Under the pieces are notes generated by a model. The model was not told the DNA's origin, made no database searches, and was given only the letters and a program-made list of their open reading frames with translations. A stretch of 64,000 nucleotides of DNA from Owenia fusiformis. Lineage: Eukaryota > Annelida > Polychaeta > Sabellida > Oweniidae. Location of the stretch: NCBI GenBank assembly GCA_903813345.2, contig CAIIXF020000004.1, forward strand, positions 13,352,196-13,416,195, given 5' to 3'. Shown here one piece after another: positions 35,301 to 50,300 of the stretch (the first letter of the stretch is position 1; every line of letters begins with the position of its first letter). Both the position numbers and the translations under genes were made by a program.

Positions 35301-38300
35301 CTTGTGTGCCAAATCTCAGAGCAATTTACCTCCATTTAAGAAAAATATTGAAGAAATGGAGGGTTGCATTTTTTTTGGGTCACCCTGTACAAGATATGAT
35401 CAAGCCCTGACGCCTTCATTCCTTATCACCCCCCCCCCCCCTATCACACCAAACTAAACGTTCTTTCCAGTCCTACATAAAAAATATAGAACGGGCTAAA
35501 TCTTCCTTTGGTCGGGAAATATGTCTAAGATAATTAGTTACTTCGTTCATAGACAGTCTTAAATACAGTCCTCAATACAATCTCATTAACGGTTCGTTCA
35601 GGTCATGTTATAATGGTGTACACATGCAAGTGCAATTGATATCTGATTGAAAAACGTCATTAAAGCGTCCCAAGTTGGGTAGAAGTAAGGCGATTACTTT
35701 CCGAGTTTAGTAGGTCATTTCATTTGAAGTACGTTGTCACACGATCTTATCACAGAACGGTATGCTAGGCATCAGATTTTAAGTAAGTAAGTGGGTAAGT
35801 AAGTTTGCAATTAGTTCTACCTCGTTCTCAATGCGTCCGAAGACAGTCCAACTCCTGTTGGAAACGTCCCTAGTAGGATTGAAGTACGACGGTTCCGTTC
35901 ATAGTACGCCAAGCTCGTCTTGAGTTCGTTGTCACTCTTACTGGAGAGGTTAAGCAAATACGGTTTTTCAAAACGTATACGTAAACGCAAAGTACATTGA
36001 ATCAACATAGGATTGTATCGCTTTAGTCTACTTCAGATACCCGTTCAACTTCAAAGTTGCGTGTTTAGAACGGGAGATTTTAAATTTCCACGTTGCTATC
36101 AACGGGAATCATTATACTCATGTCTGTTGAATACTATCCTTGCAATTTTGATTTCGATGCAGAGTATAATTCTTTCTGAAGAATATGATGTATGTTACGC
36201 ATGATTTAACTCCAATAATCTTACGAAATGAGCTCGTTTAAACTATGTATTAGAAAACCAGCTATTGAACTTCATCAATGGGATACTATGTAATCATTAC
36301 AAGCTATGGTGTAGTCTAAACAAACACTAGAGCTGAACGGCTATTTATGTGTGAACTCTACATGTATTTGTATAGGGCCGATTGATACGTTTAAGTTGCG
36401 TTTTGGATTTTATACGGTAGCTTAACCTCTCCACTGATTGCAGAATGTCGTGACTACCAGAATTTTTTTTAGAATGCTCTAACCCCCCTATCACACCCAA
36501 CTAGTTCTTACCCGTTCTTGCCAGTCCTACGAAAACGTCGTAAAACGGGCTCAATCTGGCTGTGGTCGGGAAATATGTCTAAAATAATTAGCTACTTCGT
36601 TCATAAACAGTCTTCAATACGTCCATCTCATTCGCAGTTCGTTCAGGTCGCACCAGGTCGGTGTGCAACGTCGTGTAACGCGTCCCTTAGTCTAGAAGGT
36701 CATCATGACCTTATTACAGAACGGTATGGTCGCCATCGAATTTTGAATCGATTCAAAATTCTAAAATCACCTTCCCATCTGAGAACGTTCATAAAGTTCG
36801 TAAAAAGACCTTAGAAAGTTGCAGCTATGTTCATTCCGTTCGCACACAGTTTAAAACCAGTTTTGTCGAACGCAGTGACAACTTGTTTGGTGTGATAGCT
36901 ATATTTTTGCTGACTCGTTCATGAGCAGTGTTAAATACGTTCTTAATCAGTTTAAACCCGTTTGCAATCAGTTCTACCTCGTTCTCAACACGTTGATGAT
37001 CTACCTGTTCCTAAAGCAGGAAAAGCAACCGAAGATAATTTCAAAGCTTCTGTTTTCTCCAAACAGGCTATAACCATTTCCTTCCAATCTTTGCGACTCG
37101 ATGTCACATCCATGTGAATGACAGTCTTACATTGCATTTTACCACCATGTGTTACAGCAAATCCATCCACATCAACGCTTCCTAAAATGAGTTAAGTGAG
37201 ATAATTTAATACACATTAACTTATTATAATTTTTTCAGTGTCCAGTGACTGGATTACTCAGCCCATTGGGCGATATTCTACCCGTTGTTGAAAACATGCA
37301 CAACCTTCATTTGCGTATATCAGTCAGGCTCAGCAAATGCGTCAACATTCGAAAGAAGATATCTAAAAAATCTTTATTTTCCAAAATAATTTGTGAGGTG
37401 GTTATCAAGATCATAATACACACTTTTAGGCAATTAATTTTTAGTACACCAGACAGACTGATATACCTCAATCACATCCAAGTGGTTTTGGACATATCAT
37501 TAATTCGCAGCTCTCTATACGTTCATAAGTGTGATAATAGGGAGTTAAGTTACACGTTTTTAAGAAAACCTGTACGTGGGCGTGTAGTATTTTGACCCCC
37601 GCTCTCAATTCACTTTCCCAGGGGCCTGATTAGGAAAATTAACGATATACTTTTATACTCCATCGACCAAGTAATTCCTGCAAATAGGAGAACTAATCCA
37701 CCGAGGTCCAAAATTCTACACATTCACGTGCACGTTTTTTTAAAGTATAACTTAACCTCCATATTCGTACGTATAGAAGACGATTTATAAGACTACCACT
37801 CTTATGGACGTAAGGAGTGGCGCAAGCAATGAATAATGGAGAGGTTAAGCTACCGTATAAAATCCAGAACGCAACTTAAACGTATCAATCGGCCCTATAC
37901 AAATACATGTAGAGTTCACACATAAATAGCCGTTCAGCTCTAGTGTTTGTTTAGACTACACCATAGCTTGTAATGATTACATAGCATGCCATTGATGAAG
38001 TTCAATAGCTGGTTTTCTAATACATATTTTAAACGAGCTCGTTTCGTAGATTATTGGAGTTAAATCATGCGTTACATACATCATCTTCTTCAGAAAGAAT
38101 TATACTTTGCATCGAAATCAAAATTCCAAGGATAGTATTCAACAGACATGAGTATAATGATTCCCGTTGATAGCAACGTGGAAATTTAAAATCTCCCGTT
38201 CTAAACACGCAACTTTGAAGTTGAACGGGTATCTGAAGTAGACTAAAGCGATACAATCCTATGTTGATTCAATGTACTTTGCGTTTACGTATACGTTTTG

Positions 38301-41300
38301 AAAAACCGTATTTGCTTAACCTCTCCAATGACACAACCAAACGCATCATAAGTTGTACATTATTAGAAAATAGTTAAAGTGCGATAAGTGAGTTGCGAAA
38401 CCTCTCTATATATATAATTACTCATAATTATATTAATATTATTTGGGGAACGCATCAGTAGGCTACTATTTATAATGGACAACTTGTAGTTTTATCGTAA
38501 AATAGGCCAAATTAGTGTATTCTGAAATATACAATTTCAGCTGACAATGAACACGTGTATCATTTATTGTTTTACTTATGCTGTACATATGAAAAAGGTA
38601 ATCATTCTTTATTCACTTTGTAATATTGAGAATTACATGAAAAATGAAAGCCACCCCGTTCCATCTGTTACTACAAGGTTTGATGAATGATTTACGTTTT
38701 TCAGGTTTTGTGTAAACAGTACGGTGGTTTTTATATTGAAAATACTTCAGATTAAGTTATTTTCCCATCTGAGTCCATTATAAAAATAAATGGTACTCAA
38801 TATTTTGAAATTCTACATCGTGGAAATAAGAATTTTGGGTAGTTAAATCTATATCTGTGGCTCAAGCTGAACAAATTAACGGAGACGCAAAATCAATTTG
38901 CAAAAAGTACTCTTTAAAGAATCGAGGGGGGGGGGGTCGAATTGACCCCTCCCCCTGGATACATTAGGGCTAATACCGAAAGATAAAAAACTGTTATCAT
39001 TAGTATCACTAAGGCTAGAAACCCAATCAGATTCCGAACAATATGGGACGAACATACCACTTATTGGTAAAACAGGATCTTAAGAGGTTCTGGACAAATC
39101 ATTTGATTCTGGACTTGACATATTTTTTTTCCAACGAAATCACATCCAAGGGTTGAATTTTTATTGGATATTTAGAGAGCGAGTCCTGTATTGATTTCAA
39201 TAAAAAGGTTAAAATAGAACGCTATTTGAGAGTTAATCTTATACTTTCATTACATTGATAAATTAAGGCAAATTCTGAAAATTTTTAAAGTGCATTCTTT
39301 ATGAAATATTATCCAAGTATTTAGATGAAACGGTCTTATTTAAATACAAATCATAACATGATGATATTTTTTCATAAAATATTTCTTCAAGAAATTCAAT
39401 TGAAGGCTCAAGATAAAACGAGCTAATTTAGGTGAAAACCCTTACATGATGATGTGTTTTCATGACTTCTTTCATAAAATTCCATCAAGGGGTGAAAATA
39501 AAATGATCGAATTTAAAGTGTCTTTCTAAGACTTAGAAGGAGAAATGTGAGATTTCGAGCCATATGTCTCAAGAAAATGCTCTTACCTTTCTAGTAGGAT
39601 GAGTCCAGGTGCCAAAAACAGCTGATCAAAGGATATATATCATTTTCTAATTGAAAATTTTTGTTGAGCCCTGCATTTTTAGCACTGTTTTGACAGGAAG
39701 TCATACCCAAAATGAAAACTGAATAAAACAACCTTTATCCTAAAGATCTGGGTTCAAATCCCTCCAGTGGAATATGTTTTTATTCTTTATTTTTGTTTTT
39801 TTTTTCATTTTGATCCACAATATTTCTAAAATAAATTTTTATATATGGCACCTAAACCATATTTAGTATTTCCAAAGGTTTTAATTTTTAGATAAAATCA
39901 TAGAAAGTTACTTTAAGTGATTTAAGGATCACGAGGATAGGTTTTCTTGGATATTTTCTATGAAATCCCATCCAGTGGTCAAGGTAAAATTTTTATTTGG
40001 TATATTTGGTCACGTGTTCGAACCCATAGAACCATATAGGAACGTCATTTTGAATGTTACGTGATAAATCCATATAAGGCTTTTAGAACAATGTGGGGAA
40101 AGATGAGGGGAAACCCCTGACACCTGTTCACGATTTTATCCGAACGTTCATCGGATCATTTCGGTTTTTATGCAATTCATTATTTTACCGAAGTTTGCCG
40201 ATTCGATTCGTCGTATTTCGGAATATTGGGGACAATTTTATACTCCATTGGGAGTATTTTTAATCTACTTCTTATTACGAAGATTCCCGAACCTTGTTCG
40301 GATTAATCCGGATTTTCTGACCTACTTCATCTACCGAGATTTAACGAGTTTACATTCGGCTCATTTCGGAATCCTGGTGACAATTTTATACTCCATTGGA
40401 GTATTTTTGATCTACTTCTTATGACGAAGATTTCCGAACCTTGTTCGGATTAATCCGGATTTTCTGACCTACTTCATCTACCGAGATTTAACGAGTTTAC
40501 ATTCGTCTCATTTCGGAATCCTGGTGACAATTTTATACTCCATTGGAGTATTTTTGATCTACTTTTTCTGGATTTTGCCCTACTTATAATATCTTTACAA
40601 CAAGCAAATCAAAAAATTCGCCATGAACGGGTCTCGATCGACTAACCTAGAGCATGGAAGCTAGGCACGTTAGCCATGAGGCTAACGTGCAACCGATACA
40701 AGAGGATAAAAGTATTATATATTTATACCAAGCGTCATTTCAAAATGATCTTCACTTTTGACTGCACGTAAATACAAGTCGTCAGTTGTATCCAGAATAG
40801 ATGAACGCCTATGGTACTAGTGAATAACCAAGTCCCAGGCGAGTGGTTCGCACCCCACCGTGATATGTTATTTTTGCTTTTTTAATACGACAGAAAGGAG
40901 CAAGGTCACTGGCATGTAGCGGTCCTGATATCGATACATTCTACACGCAATAAAACCAGATACCTGCGTGTGATTAAAACTACATGTTAGAGCGTCGATA
41001 TCCTACAAATCCTATTTTTTCATAAAAATATTTTTTCATGAAATCCAATCGAAGGGTGAAGATAAAACGATCTTTTAGGTAAAACAGCTTTACATGATCT
41101 GGTGATGTGATTTCATAACTTTTTTCATAAAAGACCATTCTCGGTTTGGAGAACAAAGTTCGTCACTCTAATTTAGCGTTATCCCTGCTTCGGACAAATT
41201 TGATTTTTTTACATAATATAGATTTGAATGTCTTCTTTTGAATAGTCATAGTTTAATTTGGGTAATATTTCTAGATTTTTCATATAAAAATTACTAGTGA

Positions 41301-44300
41301 AACACCCAACGTCGCTTTTATGATTCGTACCACTTTTTTAACTTGGTGTATTGCATATTTCCGTGGGTTGATTTGAAAAAAAGACAAACAACGTATACAT
41401 GAATATGTCATAAGCATATAGTGAGATAATTGTTAGATTAGGTTTGCTATAAGTGACTTTAAAACAAAAAAATAAAAAACATTAGTTCACGTGTTAAAGT
41501 CCCATTGACCACGACATCAAGGAAAATTGAGCTTTTTGTCATCAGACATCTTTATAGATGGAACTAGCTATGTACTACATTTTTAAATACACTCACATTG
41601 TACATGTAGCTGTAATATCTAAGATGTTATTTTTATTGATGAAAAGATTCTTACATACTAAAGTTACATTAAAATATCAATTGCAATAGCCACCTGTTTT
41701 TAACATCCCTTCGTCACTCATCCCTTAATTATCTCTGTGTATCTTAAACGTGTGTGTGTTCGATGTTGATAGCACCCGAGTGCAACCTAAGGAGCACATA
41801 CAATACATTTTGTGTATGCCCAGTCTGGCCGCCTTATATCTGCCTGCACCGAGAAATGGGCGCAGCTTTGACAATTAACGAATGATATAACGATATCACG
41901 GATTTCACCGAATGTTATTCATCCCTAAATAGCTTTTTTATTTAGTCTTATGATCCGACTGATGTTTCAATTTTTTGCAGTGACTCTGAAATTGCTGCGC
42001 CAGATATGACATCACAGCGACTCATTTTCCTACATTTAAATCACTAAACTAAATCAATTGAAACATAATCATTAAAGAATGAGGACCTTGTATTTTACTT
42101 TGGACGAGGGTAGTGGCCATGTCTTGGCATGGCTAGTTGTGCATTAACGTTTGATACTGTTGTGCGGATAAAAATAATGAATATATGTTAAAGTAGCACT
42201 AAACAGATACTTTTAAAGTTAAAAGAATATAGTTACATTTAAAGAATGGGCCCAACGAATAGATATTGAATATAGGACTCGTTTGATGAAACGTTCGTTC
42301 TTTTAATTCTAATAAACCTAGAAATCAATCAACGATTAAGTAAATTGACAAGACTTCATGTTCAAGTTGGCTGAATTTCGTGTAACTTAACTCTGTTATG
42401 TTTCTAGATTTTACATATGGAGAACAGAATTCGAAATCATAATCACAATCGTATTTTAAGGCAAATAGGCCATGAATATGCTTTTAGTTACACGGTGGAT
42501 GATCAAATTAACACATTTTGGATGTTGAATTTCATTTCAAGTTCATTCGAATTTACGCATTATCGTGGGAAAGCCCATGGCATTATCCAATAAAATTGAC
42601 ATGTATATACTGTCTAGGCTGAGACTAACATATATAATGTTATTTAATGTATTTAATATACAGGATATATCTGAGAAAGTTATGCAATATATCTACACGA
42701 GAAATAGTAGGGACCGAGGGTTGATATATTACCTTTACCTGTCGAAAATCGAGTATAAACTATGAGGATTAGATACGCATTGAATGTAATGGAACCGTCA
42801 TGTAATAATTAGAAATGATAATCACAATCAAATCATGAATATTTTATCTAGATTTAAAGTGCTTAAGATTTATTTTTAAAACTCAACCGAACTATTAACA
42901 TTTAAAAGCACCGAACGAATTTTCTGGGGATTGCTGATGAGCGGGTGGGATGGGATGGGAGGGATAAAATGAAATACTAGATAAAATATTGATACCTTTA
43001 CGCATGTCAATCTCAAATTAGAATGCATATATCATTATCTCTTTTATTCTTCTGTATTGTAATACGATAGTCTGATTATTGTCAATATCCTATACATGAA
43101 ACAATGTACAACGTGTATTCTACATTGAATAACAAACGAAATAAAACTCATCTTTGTACGAATTTATTTTTCATATGACACAAAGTAACATAACATTGTT
43201 ATATGTTGCATTTACGACTACTACAGCAAATCAGAAAATTCGTACAATATCAAACGTAAGAGTTGTTCACAAATACATTGGTATTTTGATATGAGTATCA
43301 TGTAGTATTAAAATATTAAAATCATATGATCAGCAAGTTTATAAGCTTAATATTGTATTGTTTTTTATTTAAGTGTCGCATGCTTAATTTCATACATATA
43401 CATCTGTACAATCATCCAAAAAGCCTCGAGCCACCAATGGCTAATGAGACACTGCTAATCAAAATAAATCATATAATATTATATAACTAGATTTTGGAAA
43501 TTGAACGAGTTCAATTTCAGACTCCAGATCTAGACTTTTTTTAGCCGAGTCATCCAGAATAAGCCAAGTCATCCAAAATAAGCTAAGTCATCCAGAAAAA
43601 GAAGAATGGATGGATGGATGAAAAAAGAAGGAAGGATAGGATAGAATAGGAAGGAACTATAGGATAGAATAGGAAAGAATGATATAATAGAATAGGAAGA
43701 AGGGATAGAATAGAAGGATAGGAAGGAGAGGATACGAAGCAAGGGTAGATAGGAAGGATAGGATAGGATCAGAAAGGAAGGATGGATGCATTTTTCAATA
43801 TTTTCTTCTCTACTCTTGACTTTCTATCAGGATACCATCAGATCGATTTTTCTTGAAATTTCAAAACGTCATAACTTCCGAACCGGAAGTCGGATCGAAA
43901 TTTGATTTGCAGATTCGGATTCCTGACAAAATTCTACTCCTAATTCATAACTCATACGTTAAATTAGGCGAATTTTTATTTTGACCTACTTTTCGGACAC
44001 GCCATAACTTCGGAACCGGAAGTCGAATTGAAATTTGGTTTGCAGATTCGGATTTCTGAGAAGATTCTATTCTTAATTCATAACTCAAACGTTAAATTTG
44101 GAGAACTTTTTATTTTGACCTACTTTTCGGACACCATATCTCAAAAGTGGGTCAAAATACTTTCTGACGGCAAAAGGCTAACACTATTAGCACACTCTTG
44201 GCTTCTTATATACACAATTTCGAAGAATATAATTAAAGTGTAGTGTCAGAATCACAAAAATAAGGATAAACTATGAATTTGACCTAGATTTTGACCTAGG

Positions 44301-47300
44301 GATTTTGGTGTCCAAATTTTGAAATTAGGTAGCCTTCGAGGTCCCCTTCTTTCATAGGCTTTCATTATTTGAAGCTGTACTTAGTCTATATCTCGTATTT
44401 TACACTTCAAAAAAATCTTTTTTTCCATTGACATAACATGGGGCACCAAATTTAGCGATTTTTGAGCTTTCAAAATGTAATAACTTCCATATTGGAAGTC
44501 GGATCGAAATTTGGTTTGCAGATTCGGATTCCTGAGAAAATTCTATACTTAATTGATAACTCAAATGTTAAATTTGGAAAAAAAATTATTTTGACCTACT
44601 TTTCGGACACCATATCTCAAAAGTGGGGCAAAATACTTTCTGACGGCAAAAGGCTAACACTATAAGCACACTCTTGGCTACATGCATACAAAATTTCGAA
44701 GAATATAATTAATCTGTAGTGTCAGAATAGCAAAAATAAGGAAAAACTTTGAATTTGACCTAGATTTTGACCTAGGCATTTTGGTGTCCAAATTTCGAAG
44801 CTAGATGGCTTTTGAGGTCCCATTCTTTAAAAAGCTTTCATTATATTTAGCTGAACTCAGTCTATATTTCGTATTTTTCACTTCAAAAAATTCTTTTTTC
44901 CCATTGACTTAACATGGGCACCATATTTAGCGATTTTTGAGCTTTCAAAACGCCATAACTTCCGAACCGGAAGTCTGATTCAAATGTGGTTTTCAGATTC
45001 GGAATCCTGAGACAATTTCCTATAAGACTAATATCCTGGACATTTGATTCGGAGAACTTTTTTTTGGACCTCGTTTTCGGACACTGATATCTCGAAATCG
45101 GTTTGAGATATCAAAAAACTAAATCGACCCTAGCTTTCCTACTTTTTTATAAGGAACACAATGAAAAAAACCCGGATCAAAAATATTGAAGGACGACCGA
45201 GAAAATCGAAAAAAATGACAAAGTACTGGATTTGACCTAGTTCTTGACCTCTGACCTAGATAAAAATTTGACCCAATTTCCGAGGAACTAGATTCTGGAC
45301 CTAAATTGACCAAATGACTGACTTTACTGAAAACCTTATGGTTATTGAGAAAACTGGGGTAGAATAATAAAAAGAATAATAAGAATAAGAAAACTGACGA
45401 AAACAATAGACTCCAGATTTCATCTGGAGTCTAATAAGAAAACTGACGAAAACAATAGACTCCAGATTTCATCTGGAGTCTAATAAGATGCATAATATGA
45501 GTCAGTTGCAGAAATAGGATTATGAATAAAGCAAAGTTCATGACCTCTATTACGAACATTGTTTGATGAACTCGATCACTCAGTCAGTTGTTGAACATAT
45601 GCAAATGTGGTCAGGTTATAAATATAAGTACAATTTAAGTCCATGATATTTTCACATATTGAACATAACACTCAGTTCACAAAGAGATGTATACAAATCT
45701 AATCCACAAGTAGAAATGATTGTTTCATGCTGTTTATGCATTGTGTATAAACTGTAATCCAAAACATGAATAAAGTGGGCAAGAGGTGGTTGTATGATGG
45801 CCCATAAAATCACATTATGTAACACCAGCACCCTGGTTCAATATAGTGCAGTGGCCCATGTTTGATATACGTACATCAAAACTCATGTTTTTTCAAGGAA
45901 AGAAGCTAGATTAGTGATATATTGAAAAATCAAACTACTATACCCCAATACTGTGGCCCGTATTTCTTTAAAAGGAATACAGGCTACAGTGAAGTTGCAA
46001 ATGGAGGACCTTTGTTTATTTCCATAGTTCTGGAGGAATACTAGATTTTACATTGTATAGATTCATCGAGCAGTTTGCAACGCACTATCACCAGAAAAGT
46101 CCTATGGAAAAGGACAAAGAATACCCGCTCTATTTGCAACTTAACTGTACCCTGTATTATTTTTAAATGTGTTCACGTGGTAGGGTAGTGTGATACTCCC
46201 TCTGCCTATGCCTACATCGTTCAATCTTTTTTTCATAGTATAACGCCTTATTAATACAACAGTTATTGAGCTGTTAAGAAAACATACTAACAAACAAACC
46301 ACCGAGTTTAGAGTAAGACATGTACATGTATTGTTCTATTATCAAATCATATATTGTGTCCCAATTCTAAAACGTTAACAGTTTATGGTGTACAATAAAA
46401 CTATTACTATTAACCACTTTAATATATTTAGACATAAAATATCAAGTTACTCATCAGCCAACAAATCTCAAAATATCGAAAAATGAAAAATACGAGATAC
46501 TTGTTCACTCAAATCTAGGAGTCAATTGGTAATGTGTACCTATAGATAGTTCTCAAAGTAAATGAGCAAAAGCGTAACATTTGTATGTAGCATGCTTCAT
46601 AAAACACTAAACTTAGCCCAAAAAGTAAGCGTGCATTTTGTTCCTGGCACTGATTGGTTAATAAGTGAATACAATTCGTTGAATGCACGATGCACTCAAA
46701 AGATTAGCAGCTGGGAAAGGCTATTGAACAAAAAGTACGCTTTCGTACTCAAAAAAGGATTACCCTTTTACAACTTTGACAACTTTGAAGCATGAACTTC
46801 GGAAGATCTAACGAAATGTACTTACTGTTACCCTGTGGATCCCAGGGTTTTGATATGTTCTACAAAGTCATGCAAAGACAGACCATATATGCACTAAAAA
46901 TATATGTGACACTTGTATGATATGTATTCCACTTTGAACCACCATCTATTTCAATATTGTGAAAATATATATTTCCCAAATTATGAAATAAAGGAGCTTG
47001 TATTCGCGAATGCCGCTAACGCCTGTCGGCTACCGGATAAACCTACTTTACTATTTTATGGGCAATTCATTAAAATATCAATGGAATATTGTCAGGTTCT
47101 TTTCATATTTAAATGAGTCGCCCATAGAATGGTAGGTTAATCCGGAAGCTGAAATCTTCCATTCCCAAATCATAGTCTTAGCTTGTATTCGCAAATGCAA
47201 CTAACGCCTGTCGGCTACCGGATTAACCTATTATTTTACTGGAAACTCATGTCAATACGAATAGTACCTACCACTATTCCATTCATATTTAAATGACTTG

Positions 47301-50300
47301 GTCATATTATACTGGGTTAATCAGGTAGCCGGAAGGCGTTAGTTGCATTCGCGAATATAAGGTTAGCTTGTATTCAATAATGCAAGAAACGCCTGTCGGC
47401 TACCGGATTAAACTACCTCTGGAGACATCGGGATTTTAAAGCGGCGTGCAAAGCGTAATCGGGTACACCCCAGTTCTCCGAAACCCAGTTGTCCGAAACC
47501 CATTACTCCGAAAAATAAAGTCATAATTTACCAGAGAAAGCGGGGGGCGTAGGTTACTTAAACTTACGTCAGTTTCATGCCATGTATTTGGCCAAATTAA
47601 TGGCATGGACGCATTCTGTTATTCATAGATCTCTCTCTCACTTTGAATTGCATCCATTGCATGGCGTTACCAGAATGGCAGGAACGGGAGATTTATTTTA
47701 CATTGTGATTCTAAAAAAAGGTTATTAAAACACAATATATATTACGGAACAGTTTATCTTATCTTCTTCAATCTCTTTTATATAGGCAAAATAAAATGAA
47801 ACATTTTGAAACAGATAAAATAATTTATCGCATAGAACTTTAAGAATAAAACAGTATACAAATTACGTTGTCAAAATATTTCGTCGCATTTAATTTCTTA
47901 GTCTCGGTCTCTTATCAAATCGTAAAAGAATAAAACATTCTATACTTAATCACTTGGGATTTATGTTTCGGCATTCGTTTCAGGCATTTGTTTTTTATGT
48001 TCTTCTCCTGAAATGTATTTGTTTGACAATAATCAGAGAAAGTGCGTATACGTATAAATATGCCACGCAAACAAACGGGTGTGACTTCAATTTCTTGTCT
48101 GTCTGAGGACGTATTGGGAACGAGGTAGAATTAAAGAATTCTTATGAACGAGTCATGCAAGATACTAGAACTAGTAAAGTAATGTAAATGGATAAGTTAA
48201 TTTCTGATGGATCTGGATATAATATATTTCAAAACTTTGTAAACACTAGATAACTTCATTTAGGCAGATATAGTATCTTGATATATTTGGCTATCATGCG
48301 TTTAAAATACGTTCCTAAAACTATGAAGACGTTAGGTGAGAAATATTGCTATTGTACGTTCGAAAAGTATTTGGTTGTATTTTGTAGTTCTCAAGTTACC
48401 CATGAACTTTCGTGGGCTAATTAACGTCTTGACTTAGCATATTTAGCCTAATTTTGCAATGATGTCAACGTGATTCAAATGTTATGCTGTCGTGATTCGC
48501 AGAGGTTGCGACAAGATTCGTTTTACAACAGATGTAACTATGAGAACATGAAAGCTCATAATCCTGATTATGCAACCTTATACAATCGTTATCTTTGGGA
48601 CAAGAGCCCAAAAACAAGGTACTCGTGAACGAGAGTTGAATTTGCTCCGTGAACGATAGGATACGCTGTTCCCCACCAACAAAATACAGACATATGCTTC
48701 AGTGTCCTCAACGCAGATTGTAGAGAACAAGAGAAAAAATGAAATATACTTTGCCATAACAGAATACTGTTAAAGTATTGTTTATTAAGTTTATTAAGTT
48801 TCACAAATAACTTTTAAATGCCTTCTTTACCGTCAACGGACACTCAAATAAATACACAATACAATGCAATGCAATGTAATACAACGCATTACAATACAAA
48901 CTAAATTAGAGTATTTGTGCATAGCATTTTCCCCTTTTGTTTGAAGGATATTTTAAGAATAATTCCAGCGTTCGTACACACCTGGAAATGTCAGGGTTTT
49001 GATTTAATTTTCCAAGTGCCTGAAATGTCAGAGAATTTTAAAATAAGGTCAAAAAGGGCCAAAGAGTCCGGGAATTTTGAAACTGTAGACATGTCATGGA
49101 AATGTCAGGGAAATTTGTATCAGTGTTGAAAAAATGATGTTCCAGAAAAATAAATTTTAGGACTATGACAGGATCTCAATGAAATCCAAAATGTAACATT
49201 TAGTTGATTCCACACGGGGCGTGTACATTGTCTAACATATATCTAAAAGGTTTACACTGTCTTGATTAATGAACTTCTTAGATCTAGTCGCGCTTCAGAA
49301 GTGGAAATCCTTCAATTATCAGAGGTTAATGTTTCTAAAACTGTATTGAAATAAACGTACGTCTTGTTTTCAAACCTACACCTTGCTCCTTTCTGTCGAA
49401 TTAATAAAGCAAAAATAACATATCACGGTGGGATACGAACCACTCGCCTGGGATTTGGTTATTCACTAACACCATAGGCGTTCACCTATTCTGGATACAA
49501 CTGACGAGTTGTATCTAAGTGGAGTCAAAAGCGAAGATCATTCTAAATTGACGCTCGGTATAAATATATGATACTTTTATCATCTCACACAGGTGAACGT
49601 TAGCCTCATGGCTAGCGTGTTTAGCTTCCACTCTCTAGGTTAGTCGATCGAAACCCGTTCATGGCGAACTTTTTGATTTGCTTGCTGTCAACTTATAATA
49701 AGTAGGGCAAAATCCAGAAAAAGTAGATCAAAAATACTCCAATGGAGTATAAAATTGTCACCAGGATTCCGAAATGAGACGAATGTTAACTCGTTAAATC
49801 TCGGTAGATAAAGTAGGTCAGAAAATCCGGATTAATCCGAACTGATTCGGGAATCTTCGTCATAAGAAGTAGATCAAAAATCCAGAGAAGTAGATCAAAA
49901 ATACTCCAATGGAGTATAAAATTGTCACCAGGATTCCGAAATGAGCCGAATGTAAACTCGTTAAATCTCGGTAGATGAAGTAGGTCAGAAAATCCGGATT
50001 AATCCGAACAAGGTTCGGGAATCTTCGTAATAAGAAGTAGATTAAAAATACTCCCAATGGAGTATAAAATTGTCCCCAATATTCCGAAATACGACGAATC
50101 GAATCGGCAAACTTCGGTAAAATAATGAAGTGCATAAAAACCGAAATGATCCGATGAACGTTCGGATAAAATCGTGAACAGGTGTCAGGGGTTTCCCCTC
50201 ATCTTTCCCCACATTGTTCTAAAAGCCTTATATGGATTTATCACGTAACATTCAAAATGACGTTCCTATATGGTTCTATGGGTTCGAACACGTGACCAAA

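Noticed and set aside
36013-36204. 63-codon frame MYRFSLLQIPVQLQ.. repeated at 38065-38256
   Set aside because: Its apparent conservation is explained by the two near-identical MITE copies. No transposase motif is visible.
40170-40424. 84-codon frame MQFIILPKFADSIRRISE.. and its 91-codon twin at 49860-50135 (minus)
   Set aside because: Hydrophobic and repetitive, but it lies inside the inverted repeat, is built of 147-bp subrepeats, and has no known family. Treated as repeat DNA.
46562-46795. 77-codon plus-strand frame MSKSVTFVCSMLHKTLNLAQ..
   Set aside because: An isolated open frame in a large intron, with no domain, no splice context and composition like the surrounding AT-rich DNA.
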